Positions 17,106 to 25,051 of a DNA stretch of 64,000 bases are shown here, one piece after another. Position numbers and translations under genes: made by a program. The notes beneath the pieces were generated by a model, which was not told the origin of the DNA, made no database searches, and saw only the letters and a list, made by a program, of their open reading frames with translations. The stretch's first letter is position 1; every line of letters begins with the position of its first letter. Location of the stretch: contig NZ_CP018624.1 in the NCBI RefSeq assembly GCF_002327185.1, forward strand, positions 1,426,001 through 1,490,000. The letters run 5' to 3'. The stretch comes from Clostridium chauvoei (GTDB lineage: Bacteria; Bacillota; Clostridia; Clostridiales; Clostridiaceae).

Positions 17106-18023
17106 CTAAATAAATTTTTCTTTATATATAGATAAAGTCCTTATTTTATCTAGCTCTTTATCTTTTTTCATATATTCATAAAAAAACTCATTTAACTCTA
17201 TACTTTTTAATACATCATAAAAAGCTTCTTCTAGCTTTTCTATATTTACATAAAAGCACGCTCTATTATAATATAAAAAGCCTTCATCCTTATTTTCTTC
17301 TATTCCCTTAGTTATTATTTCTATAGCTTTTTTAAATTCTTCATTTTCTCTATATATAATTGATAGATTTAAAAAACTATAAGGATAGTTTGGATTTTCT
17401 TCAATAGACTTTTCATAATATTTAATGGCTTCGTCTATATTTCCAAGCTTTTTAATAAATACCCCCATATTAAATAGTATTCTAAAATGTTTTGGTGAAA
17501 TTTCTAAAGCTCTTTTCATATATTTTAATGCATAATCTAAATTTCCTAATTCATCATATATACAAGCTAAATTTGCATTTGCCCATAAATCATTAGGTAT
17601 TAACTCTAAGACCTTTTTATAATTCTCTATGGCCTTGTCTTTTTCCCCTATCTCATCATATACATTTGCTACAAAAAAGTATGCTCTATCATATTTATTA
17701 TCTTTTTCTATGGCCTTATTATAAAATTCTATAGCTTCATTATAAAAACCATCTTCATCATATAAAACTGCTAATCCATAATAGGCTCTTGCTTCATTCT
17801 CATCTAATTCTAAGACTTCTCTATATTTTTCTTCTGACATATCTTTTCTTAAAACTTTATCATAAAGAAGAGCCATATCTAAAATTAACTCTATATCTTC
17901 TTTTCCTTCTTGTAACTTATATGCTTTATTATAAAATTTTAATGCTTTAAAAAGATTCTTTTCAGAAACAAAAGTTCTAGCTATATTTATATAATTGTTA
18001 AAAAGATACCTTTGATTCGTCAT
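17106..18023 (-). CDS. Tetratricopeptide-repeat protein
   Basis: A 305-residue soluble protein made of about eight consecutive 34-residue TPR units from near residue 8 to 290. Typical repeat signatures are ARAYYGLAVLYDEDGFYNEA, AYFFVANVYDEIGEKDKA and ANANLACIYDELGNLDYALK. Such solenoids bind partner proteins; no catalytic domain is attached. Third gene of a small unit after a SEC-C protein and a membrane protein (16-base spacing). The partner may be the membrane protein, but this is inference. Start supported by AGGTGTGAT before the ATG. Confidence 0.9.
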   Translation of the reverse strand: MTNQRYLFNNYINIARTFVSEKNLFKALKFYNKAYKLQEGKEDIELILDMALLYDKVLRKDMSEEKYREVLELDENEARAYYGLAVLYDEDGFYNEAIEFYNKAIEKDNKYDRAYFFVANVYDEIGEKDKAIENYKKVLELIPNDLWANANLACIYDELGNLDYALKYMKRALEISPKHFRILFNMGVFIKKLGNIDEAIKYYEKSIEENPNYPYSFLNLSIIYRENEEFKKAIEIITKGIEENKDEGFLYYNRACFYVNIEKLEEAFYDVLKSIELNEFFYEYMKKDKELDKIRTLSIYKEKFI

Positions 18024-18039
18024 ATCACACCTACTAACT

Positions 18040-18372
18040 TTAAATAAATTTTTTATATCCTTTAAATATAATTTTAAAGAAAATAATTTCTATTAATGCT
18101 ATAAATGCTATTACAACAACTACATTTATTTCAAAAAATATAGATGCAGAAGCTAAAAATGTATATAAAGATCCCCCCATAATAATAACTTCTCCTACCC
18201 ATCTTGAAAAAGCTTTTTTATCTTTTATATCTTCATAATTTATATCACCTGAAAAAATCCCAAAGGTTTCTATCATAGTTTTTACTATCGACTCTTTTTT
18301 ATTAAACCAAAAGAAAGCACCAAATAAAAATTCACAAAACCCGTAAACTAATAGTATATATTTAAATACCAT
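18040..18372 (-). CDS. Small integral membrane protein, unknown function
   Basis: 110 residues with about four hydrophobic segments: YILLVYGFCEFLFGAFFW (about 5-22), a segment around VGEVIIMGGSLYTFLASASI (59-78), and a C-terminal run NVVVVIAFIALIEIIFFKII (83-102). No family recognised. The ATG has a strong GGAGGGGGAATT site. It is placed between the SEC-C gene (32 bases upstream) and the TPR gene (16 bases downstream), so probably cotranscribed. Confidence 0.75.
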   Translation of the reverse strand: MVFKYILLVYGFCEFLFGAFFWFNKKESIVKTMIETFGIFSGDINYEDIKDKKAFSRWVGEVIIMGGSLYTFLASASIFFEINVVVVIAFIALIEIIFFKIIFKGYKKFI

Positions 18373-18404
18373 AATTCCCCCTCCTTAAAGTGACACTTCT
18401 ATGA

Positions 18405-19538
18405 CTATCTTCCACAACACTTCTTGTATTTTTTATTACTTCCACATGGACAAGGATCATTTCTACCTATTTTTTCTTCATTTACTATAGTCTTTTTATT
18501 ATTTTCTATTTCTTTTTCTGTATGTCCTTTTAAAGCCCATCTTTTAATTGATTTTGCAAGCTTTGTAAGTTCAGCTGTAAATATATTTTTCTCTTCATCA
18601 GATTCTATTTCATAAGCTTCTAAAAAAGTTTCTATAGCCTCTTCTAAAGCTACTTCATTTTTTATAGCTATTGAAAAACTATCTATTTCTTCTTTAAGAA
18701 TTTTTTTATCTATAACAAATAATTGTCCCATTACCTTCTCAAGCTTTTCACCTTGTTTACATTCTTCTATAAAGTCTGGTCTTGAAGCTTTAATAAGAGT
18801 CTTTTTATCTATTTTAATATAATTGATTTCTTTATTATCCTCTTGCTCTTTTAATATAGCTAAAGGTTCTTCTACATCTATATGATAAGCTAAATCTCCC
18901 TCTATTTGATAGTCGAATCCTAACTCTTCTCCATTTATAATAAGAGTATTTATATCCATATCATCAATTGAAAAATCTATATAACTTTGAACTAATTCTT
19001 TAAACTTATCAAAAGTTAAAACACCATAAAAATAAACCATTCCTGAAAATAGTTTAATAATTTCTGTATTATTTTTAGCTCTTTCCTTTAAGTTATCAGT
19101 TAACTTATCTTTTAATATTTTATATACTTCTTCAGGTAAAATTATATTTAGTTTTTTATCAATCATACCTGTAAACATTAATCCTCTATTTCTAAAATAG
19201 TTTGCATCTATAAGTTCACTACATTTATAATTTTTTATTCCTTTTAGTCTTATTAGTTCTTCAATATATTCTACTCCATCTTCATCTAGAAGGTTTAATA
19301 CTGAATCTATGTTGTTTACAATTCCTTCTTTAACTTTTAAAACTGCATCTGCTTTTTTTAATGAAGTAATTCCTCTTACATTATATTTTGATGCTACCTT
19401 TACAAGTTCTTCCTTTGTCATTCTATCTAAATGGTATTCTAAAGATGAATTTTCATCCATAGCCTTCCATATTTTTTCTGCTTTTCTAATATCAGCTTTT
19501 AAAATATCTTCTTGAATTTTATTTATATCATTATTCAA
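18405..19538 (-). CDS. SEC-C motif protein with SAP/Rho-N-like N-terminus
   Basis: About 377 residues. The last 20 form a SEC-C zinc-binding motif, [18 protein letters not shown], as at the end of SecA and YecA-type proteins. Near residues 38-70 the sequence [19 protein letters not shown] and [15 protein letters not shown] resembles a Rho-N/SAP helix-extension-helix motif, suggesting nucleic-acid binding. The middle is helical with no known domain. The frame opens with GTG at 19547, but AGAGGTGA overlaps it and lies 8 bases before a TTG at 19538, which is preferred. Function unknown; nucleic-acid or ribosome-associated roles are possible. Confidence 0.82.
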   Translation of the reverse strand: MNNDINKIQEDILKADIRKAEKIWKAMDENSSLEYHLDRMTKEELVKVASKYNVRGITSLKKADAVLKVKEGIVNNIDSVLNLLDEDGVEYIEELIRLKGIKNYKCSELIDANYFRNRGLMFTGMIDKKLNIILPEEVYKILKDKLTDNLKERAKNNTEIIKLFSGMVYFYGVLTFDKFKELVQSYIDFSIDDMDINTLIINGEELGFDYQIEGDLAYHIDVEEPLAILKEQEDNKEINYIKIDKKTLIKASRPDFIEECKQGEKLEKVMGQLFVIDKKILKEEIDSFSIAIKNEVALEEAIETFLEAYEIESDEEKNIFTAELTKLAKSIKRWALKGHTEKEIENNKKTIVNEEKIGRNDPCPCGSNKKYKKCCGR

Positions 19539-19614
19539 AATCGTCACCTCTTATTATTCTTGTTACTAAACATTAATTCATTTGTAAAACTCACATATCA
19601 TTATATATGTTAAA

Positions 19615-21840
19615 TTACATAATAACCAGTTTAAATTTGCCATTCTCTATAGTAATATTACATTTCCCACCTTTAGATAAATCTCCAAAAAGAATTTCAT
19701 CTATTAACAATGGTTTTAAACTTGAATTTATTATTCTTAGTATTTCTCTTGCTCCAAATTCTCGTGATATTCCTTTTTCTGATAAATAACTTATACACTC
19801 ATCATTAAAGCTCATTATTACATTTTTATTTAGTAATTTTTCTTTAAACTTATTTATTTCTTTTTTAATTATGTTTATTGCCATTTCTTCATTTATATAA
19901 TTAAATGTAACTATTTTATCTAGCCTATTTCTAAACTCTGGTGTGAAGACTTTTTTAACCTCTTCATCTATAGCGTCAAAGTTTATTTCTCTTCTTCCAA
20001 AACCAACTAAGGATTTTCCTATATCCTTTGCCCCTGCATTAGAGGTCATAATTATAATTACATTTCTAAAGTCAGCTTTTCTTCCTTTATTATCTGTAAG
20101 GGTTGCATAATCCATAACTTGTAATAAAACATTTAATATGTCACTATGTGCTTTTTCAATTTCATCAAGTAAAAGTACACAATTAGGGTTTTTTCTTATG
20201 GAATCTGTAAGCATTCCACCTTCTTCATAGCCAACATATCCTGGTGGTGTTCCTATTAATTTTGAAGCTGAATGCTTTTCTGTATATTCACTCATATCAA
20301 ATCTTACTAAATCAATACCAAGCGTTTTTGCTAATGTTTTTGCAATTTCAGTTTTACCAACGCCTGTAGGTCCTACAAATAACATAGATGCAATTGGCTT
20401 ATTATCATCATTTAATCCTGCCCTTGACATCTTTATACATCTTGAAACCTCATCTATTGCTAAATCTTGCCCAAATACATTCTCTTTTAACCTTTTCTCT
20501 AAGTTTCTTAAAGAATTAATTTCAGTACTTTCTACTGTTTGTTTTGGTATATGACAAACTTTAGATATAATTTCTTCTATAACTTTTTCATCTATTATAT
20601 TAGTTGAATTGTTTTTATTATTCATAGAAACATATGCACCAGCTTCATCTATTATATCTATAGCTTTATCTGGTAAAAATCTATCATTTATATATTTATT
20701 ACTTAAATTTACGGCTATTTCTATAGCTTTATCTGTATATTTTACATTATGATATTCTTCAAAATTTTTCTTAAGACCTTCTATAATTTTAATAGTTTCA
20801 GAAATAGAAGTTTCTTTTACCTCTATAGTTTGAAATCTCCTAACTAATGCTTTATCTTTTTCAAAATGCTTTTTATATTCATCATAAGTTGTTGATCCTA
20901 TAAATTTTATTTTTCCTTCTAATAAGTAACCTTTAAGTAATGATGCTCCATCTAAGGCTCCACCATTTAAAGCCCCAGCCCCTACTATATTATGAATTTC
21001 ATCTATATATACAATAGGATTTTCATGTTCTTTTATAGCATCAAATAATTTTTTTACTCTCTCCTCAAAATCACCTCTATATTTAGTACCCGCTAGTATA
21101 GATCCTATGTCTACAGAAAATATCTCTGTATTTTCTAATTTACTTGGTGCATTTCCCTCAGAAATAAGCCTTGCAAGTCCTAAAATTATAGCAGTTTTTC
21201 CCACTCCAGGTTCTCCTACATGAATAGGATTATTTTTAGTTCTTCTACAAAGAATTTGTATAGTTCGCTCTATTATATCTTCTCTGCCTATAAATGGGTC
21301 TTGCTTTTCTTCTTTTACTAGATTAGTTAAATTCACTGCATATTTTTCTATTATATCTTGATTTTTACTTTTAGTCGTTTTATTGTTTTCTTTTTGTATA
21401 TCTTCTAAATATTCATCCTCTTCCTCTCTATGACATAAGTTAAATAATAAATCGCCCTTAGATATACCTTGCTTTTCTAAAAAATATACAGCATAGCTAT
21501 TTTCTAAATCATATAATGCCGCTATTATATGTTCTAAATCTATTATTTGACTTTCACTAAAAGTAGCTTGCTTCCCTGCTATGAAAATCAAGTCTTTAAC
21601 CCCAATGCTTTCTTCTGGTTCCACTCCCTCTATTTTATCTACATAATTCTCTATATAATTTTTTAAGTCCTTTTTTATTTCATCTATATTTCCATTACAT
21701 TCTATTAAAGCTTTACTAAAAATTTCCTCATCTAAAGCAGCATATAATAAATGCTCAGGAGTTACATACTCATTTTTATTATCTTTTGCAAAATTAAAAG
21801 CCCTAATTAAAATATCATTTACTATTTGTGATATATACAT
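19615..21840 (-). CDS. clpA: ATP-dependent Clp protease ATPase subunit ClpA
   Basis: AAA+ unfoldase that feeds substrates to ClpP; 741 residues. N-terminal Clp repeats (about 1-145), first AAA module with Walker A GEPGVGKTA and Walker B NPIVYIDEIHN, second with GPTGVGKTEIAKTLAK and CVLLLDEIEKA. No coiled-coil M domain lies between the modules, which separates it from ClpB and ClpC and fits ClpA. The ATG is one base past the clpS stop, with GGAGGAAG inside the clpS end. Substrate choice would be set by ClpS (N-degron pathway). Confidence 0.95.
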   Translation of the reverse strand: MYISQIVNDILIRAFNFAKDNKNEYVTPEHLLYAALDEEIFSKALIECNGNIDEIKKDLKNYIENYVDKIEGVEPEESIGVKDLIFIAGKQATFSESQIIDLEHIIAALYDLENSYAVYFLEKQGISKGDLLFNLCHREEEDEYLEDIQKENNKTTKSKNQDIIEKYAVNLTNLVKEEKQDPFIGREDIIERTIQILCRRTKNNPIHVGEPGVGKTAIILGLARLISEGNAPSKLENTEIFSVDIGSILAGTKYRGDFEERVKKLFDAIKEHENPIVYIDEIHNIVGAGALNGGALDGASLLKGYLLEGKIKFIGSTTYDEYKKHFEKDKALVRRFQTIEVKETSISETIKIIEGLKKNFEEYHNVKYTDKAIEIAVNLSNKYINDRFLPDKAIDIIDEAGAYVSMNNKNNSTNIIDEKVIEEIISKVCHIPKQTVESTEINSLRNLEKRLKENVFGQDLAIDEVSRCIKMSRAGLNDDNKPIASMLFVGPTGVGKTEIAKTLAKTLGIDLVRFDMSEYTEKHSASKLIGTPPGYVGYEEGGMLTDSIRKNPNCVLLLDEIEKAHSDILNVLLQVMDYATLTDNKGRKADFRNVIIIMTSNAGAKDIGKSLVGFGRREINFDAIDEEVKKVFTPEFRNRLDKIVTFNYINEEMAINIIKKEINKFKEKLLNKNVIMSFNDECISYLSEKGISREFGAREILRIINSSLKPLLIDEILFGDLSKGGKCNITIENGKFKLVIM

Positions 21841-21841
21841 A

Positions 21842-22141
21842 TTATTCTTCCTCCACAGTCAATTTAAATGGAAAACCTTCTTCTCTAGCCAAATTCATTG
21901 CTTTAGAAACTTTAGAGAAAGCTATGTCATAAGGGTAAATACCAGCTACTCCATTTCCCTTTTTATGAACATCTAACATAATCTTATTAGCTTCTTTAAT
22001 ATCTTTATTAAATATATCCATAAGTATAGCTATTACAAACTCCATAGTTGTAAAATCATCATTATGCATAACTACTCTAAAATTTTTAGGTTCTTTTATT
22101 TTTACTTTGTTTTTTTCTTTTATTCCTATATTAGTTTCCAA
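21842..22141 (-). CDS. clpS: ClpS adaptor, TTG start
   Basis: Adaptor that delivers proteins with destabilising N-termini to ClpA. 99 residues from the start chosen here. The core shows FRVVMHNDDFTTMEFVIAIL, VHKKGNGVAGIYPYDIAFSK and the Glu-rich C-terminus. The frame is open upstream to 22204, but that extension contains the -35 and -10 boxes. GGTGGAGG lies 7 bases before the TTG at 22141, giving the family's usual length, so TTG is the likely start. Confidence 0.9.
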   Translation of the reverse strand: METNIGIKEKNKVKIKEPKNFRVVMHNDDFTTMEFVIAILMDIFNKDIKEANKIMLDVHKKGNGVAGIYPYDIAFSKVSKAMNLAREEGFPFKLTVEEE

Positions 22142-22174
22142 ATTTGTCCCTCCACCATGTCTTATTAATATTAA

Positions 22175-22204
22175 AGTATACTCTAATCTTATTATTTTTC
22201 GCAA
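22175..22204 (-). promoter_or_regulatory. clpS-clpA promoter
   Basis: TTGCGA (22204-22199), 18 bases, TATACT (22180-22175) on the minus strand. The insertion sequence begins 26 bases upstream of the -35 box, so the core promoter is intact although any upstream control site would be displaced. Confidence 0.65.
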
Positions 22205-22229
22205 GTTATTCTATATTAAATAAAAATAT

Positions 22230-22241
22230 GGGGCTGTCGCA
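22230..22241. repeat. Left terminal inverted repeat of the IS
   Basis: GGGGCTGTCGCA, perfect complement of 24099-24110. Confidence 0.95.
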
Positions 22242-22282
22242 CTAAATAATAGTGCACAGCTCCTTTTTGATGCAAAAAAAAA

Positions 22283-22312
22283 TAAATCCCAAACTCAATA
22301 GTTTAGGATTTA
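22283..22312 (+). other. Hairpin ahead of the transposase gene
   Basis: TAAATCC-C-AAAC and GTTT-A-GGATTTA form a stem about 10 bases before the transposase start. In many insertion sequences such a stem blocks the ribosome site on read-through RNA from outside while leaving native transcripts free. That role is inferred. Confidence 0.45.
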
Positions 22313-22319
22313 TGGTAAA

Positions 22320-23957
22320 ATGTTTTTTATGCAACTAAAAAATATTTTACAACAAAATTATACTGTAAATCGAAAGTTTTATCAATTAAAACTTCCTTTT
22401 GATATAGATTGCATAATTCCAGAAAATGATTCGGTGAGATTACTAAGTCAGTTTGTAGAGGAGACGGATTTAACTGACCTATATTCTACTTATTCTAAAA
22501 TAAGAGAAAATCAAGTATCGCCAACGAACATGTTAAAGATTGTGCTTTATGGATATATGAATGGTTTCTATTCTTCACGAGATATAGAAACAGCATGTCT
22601 TAGAGATATAAATTTTATGTTTTTACTCGAAGGGGCATCTGCTCCGGATCACTCAACATTTGCAAGATTTAGAAGTTTACATTTTGCTCCATGTGCTGAA
22701 AAGATATTGGCTGAAATGTCTAATTTTCTTTATGAGATTGGAGAAATATCAGGCAGATCAATATTTATTGATGGTACTAAAATAGAAGCTTATGCAAATA
22801 AATATACATTCATTTGGAAAAAAGCTGTGACAAAAAACATGGCTAAATTATTAACAAAAATAGCCGACCTTGTAAAAGAATGCGAAGAACTTTATGGTAT
22901 TAAATTGATTTATAAAAATAAAGTTCAAATGAGGCACGTAAAAAAGCTAAAGAAAAGGCTTTATGAATTAAAGAAAATTGAAACTATTGAATTCGTCCAC
23001 GGATGTGGTAAAAGAAAATCACCACTTCAAAAATCTATAGAGAAGCTTGAAGAGTATCTTTCAAAATTCAAAGAATATAACCAAAAAGTATACACCTGCG
23101 GAGAAAGAAATAGTTATTCAAAAACAGATAATGACGCTACTTTTATGAGAATGAAAGAAGATGCTATGAAAAATGGTCAACTTAAACCTGCTTATAATGT
23201 ACAACACGGTGTTGATGCAGAATATATTTCGTGGCTTACTGTGGGACCACAGCCAACAGATACTACTACATTAATACCCTTTTTAAAAAGTATGGAATGG
23301 CATCTAAATTTTAAATATTCAAAAATAGTTGCTGATGCTGGCTATGAAAGTGAAGAGAATTACTCATTTATTGAGGATAATAATCAAATAGCATTTATTA
23401 AACCTTCTAATTATGAAATATCAAAGACAAGAAAGTATAAGAATGATATTGGCAGAATAGAAAATATGGATTATGACGCTGAGAATGATTTATTTATTTG
23501 CCAGAATGGTAAGACTCTAAAAGTCAATGGTATAAAGTTCAAGAAATCTAAAACAGGATATGAAAGTGAAAAAACAATTTATTCATGTGAGGACTGTAGT
23601 AATTGTAGCTTTAAGAGTAAATGTATTAAAGGAAATAATTCTAAAATTCCATTGGGGGAAAGAACTAAGAAACTTGAAACTTCAAAAAAGTTTAATCGTC
23701 AAAGAAAAGAAGATTTAGAAAGAATTATTACTGATGAAGGCATCTTACTTAGAATGAATAGAAGTATTCAAGCAGAAGGCTCTTTTGCACAAGTAAAACA
23801 TGATATGAATTTCAGAAGATTTATGTGTCGTGGTCAAAAGAATGTTTTAGCAGAAAGCATCCTAATTGCTATGGCTCATAATGTTAATAAATTACATAAC
23901 AAAATACAATCTAACCGAACTGGTAAGCATTTATTTGAGCTAAAAGAAGCTTTATAG
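22320..23957 (+). CDS. IS1182-family transposase
   Basis: 545-residue DDE transposase. N-terminal domain ending near residue 118 (SAPDHSTFARFRS), then the catalytic core: Asp151 in FIDGTKIEAYANKYTF, Asp about 340 in KIVADAGYESEENY, and Glu about 487 in SIQAEGSFAQVKHDMNFRRF. A four-Cys insert, SCEDCSNCSFKSKC near 420-433, looks metal-binding and is common in this family. The frame is uninterrupted, so the element may be active. Another in-frame ATG lies three codons further in. The ribosome site is weak, normal for transposases. Confidence 0.95.
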   Translation: MFFMQLKNILQQNYTVNRKFYQLKLPFDIDCIIPENDSVRLLSQFVEETDLTDLYSTYSKIRENQVSPTNMLKIVLYGYMNGFYSSRDIETACLRDINFMFLLEGASAPDHSTFARFRSLHFAPCAEKILAEMSNFLYEIGEISGRSIFIDGTKIEAYANKYTFIWKKAVTKNMAKLLTKIADLVKECEELYGIKLIYKNKVQMRHVKKLKKRLYELKKIETIEFVHGCGKRKSPLQKSIEKLEEYLSKFKEYNQKVYTCGERNSYSKTDNDATFMRMKEDAMKNGQLKPAYNVQHGVDAEYISWLTVGPQPTDTTTLIPFLKSMEWHLNFKYSKIVADAGYESEENYSFIEDNNQIAFIKPSNYEISKTRKYKNDIGRIENMDYDAENDLFICQNGKTLKVNGIKFKKSKTGYESEKTIYSCEDCSNCSFKSKCIKGNNSKIPLGERTKKLETSKKFNRQRKEDLERIITDEGILLRMNRSIQAEGSFAQVKHDMNFRRFMCRGQKNVLAESILIAMAHNVNKLHNKIQSNRTGKHLFELKEAL

Positions 23958-24098
23958 TTAAATTTTTTAAGTCTTTTTTATTAGCTTTATTAAAGTGCGT
24001 CTATTTTTAAATAGAGTTTATTTATATTATAAAATGTGTAATAAATTTTATAAAAATATAGAAAAGGAGCTATCGCTAGCGGATTTTTTTACCCGCTA

Positions 24099-24110
24099 TG
24101 CGACAGCCCC
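24099..24110. repeat. Right terminal inverted repeat of the IS
   Basis: TGCGACAGCCCC, perfect complement of the left end. Confidence 0.95.
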
Positions 24111-24134
24111 ATATGAAAATACTATTATTACTTT

Positions 24135-24323
24135 TTAAAATGTCTTTCTACAATAAGGACAAATATTATTTACTGAATTAATAAATGGCATAACGCCACT
24201 AAATCCTGGTCCTGGCATTACGTTAATTGAAGTAAACATAGATTCAAAAAAAGATAGCTCTGTTTGATTTTTTATTGTGTTTTCATCTATTACATTACCA
24301 CAATGAGGACATACTCTTTCCAT
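24135..24323 (-). CDS. Small zinc-ribbon protein
   Basis: 62 residues with two CxxC knuckles, VCPHCGNVI at residues 4-12 and ICPYCRKTF at the C-terminus, about 45 residues apart. The middle, from SFFESMFTSIN to VMPGPGFSGVMPF, is hydrophobic and Gly/Pro-rich. A structural zinc site is likely; the role is unknown. The IS inserted 24 bases past its stop codon, so its original terminator or downstream partner may have been displaced. It is read in the same direction as clpS, which lies on the other side of the element. Confidence 0.7.
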   Translation of the reverse strand: MERVCPHCGNVIDENTIKNQTELSFFESMFTSINVMPGPGFSGVMPFINSVNNICPYCRKTF

Positions 24324-24419
24324 TATATTATGACACCACCTTAATTAATTTAAAATAAAACTTTTAGATTCCATAATATAATTAGTATCTCCATTTTAAA
24401 CTTACTTATCCAAATAATA

Positions 24420-24459
24420 AAAATAAGTTCACTTAGTATTAGCTAAATAAACTTATTTT
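24420..24459 (-). terminator. Terminator of the acetyltransferase gene
   Basis: Stem AAAATAAGTT / AACTTATTTT (24420-24429 with 24450-24459) begins one base after the stop at 24461. Minus-strand tail TTATTATTTGG is only partly T-rich, so moderate confidence. Confidence 0.6.
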
Positions 24460-24460
24460 A

Positions 24461-25021
24461 TTATTTATTTTTAATTTCCTTTATAACCTTACAAGGGTTC
24501 CCTACTGCTATAACTCCTGATCTTATATCCTTAGTTACTACACTTCCTGAACCTATTGTAGTATTGGCACCTATTTTAACTCCTGGATTAATAGTAACTC
24601 CGCCACCAATCCATACATTATCTCCAATTTCAATTGGATATGCATATTCAAATCCTTTTACTCTTAGTTCTGTATCTATTGGATGTCCTACCGTAAATAT
24701 ATTTACATTCGGTCCTATTAAAACATTCTTACCTATTTTAACTTCTGCACAATCTAAAATTGTACAATTATAATTAGCATAAGAATTTTCTCCCCAGTGT
24801 ATATTATAACCATAATCACATCTAAATGGCGGTTCTATAAAAAATCCTTTTTCTATTGAACCAAAAAGCTCTTTTAAAAGTTCATTTCTTTCTTCTACTG
24901 CCTTTGGTTCTAATGAATTATACTTAAATATAATTTCCTTGGCATATTGCCTTTCATTAAACAATTCCTCATCAAAAGGAAGATATAGTTCTCCTTTTAT
25001 CATCTTTTCCTTTTCTGTCAT
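24461..25021 (-). CDS. Sugar O-acetyltransferase (maltose/galactoside acetyltransferase family)
   Basis: 186-residue left-handed beta-helix acetyltransferase (LacA/Maa/NodL group) that transfers acetyl from acetyl-CoA to a sugar hydroxyl. N-terminal helical part has KMIKGELYLPFDEEL and ends in PPFRCDYGYNIHWGENSYANYNC. Hexapeptide repeats follow, with the catalytic His in FTVGHPIDTELR and WIGGGVTINPGVKIGANTTI at the end. Full length. Exact sugar cannot be told from sequence. It is 30 bases downstream of the PBP gene in the same direction, so possibly cotranscribed. Confidence 0.9.
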   Translation of the reverse strand: MTEKEKMIKGELYLPFDEELFNERQYAKEIIFKYNSLEPKAVEERNELLKELFGSIEKGFFIEPPFRCDYGYNIHWGENSYANYNCTILDCAEVKIGKNVLIGPNVNIFTVGHPIDTELRVKGFEYAYPIEIGDNVWIGGGVTINPGVKIGANTTIGSGSVVTKDIRSGVIAVGNPCKVIKEIKNK

Positions 25022-25051
25022 TTCTATTCCTCCATCCCTTTTAAACCATAT

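Larger units (their letters stand above)
22230..24110. mobile_element. IS1182-family insertion sequence, intact
   Basis: 1881 bp, bounded by perfect 12-bp terminal inverted repeats GGGGCTGTCGCA (22230-22241) and TGCGACAGCCCC (24099-24110). A second inverted block lies further in (AGCTCCTTTT near 22258 with AAAAGGAGCT near 24062). Both flanks read ATAT, which may be a 4-bp target duplication, though ATAT is its own complement and so cannot be told from repeat extension. Subterminal hairpins occur at both ends: GCACTA-N5-TAGTGC (22239-22255) on the left and TAGCGG / CCGCTA around 24077-24098 on the right. It holds one intact transposase gene on the plus strand, opposite to its neighbours. Confidence 0.93.

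Noticed and set aside
22226-22229. ATAT as a proven target-site duplication of the IS
   Set aside because: ATAT is self-complementary and occurs in AT-rich DNA, so it cannot be distinguished from extended inverted repeats.
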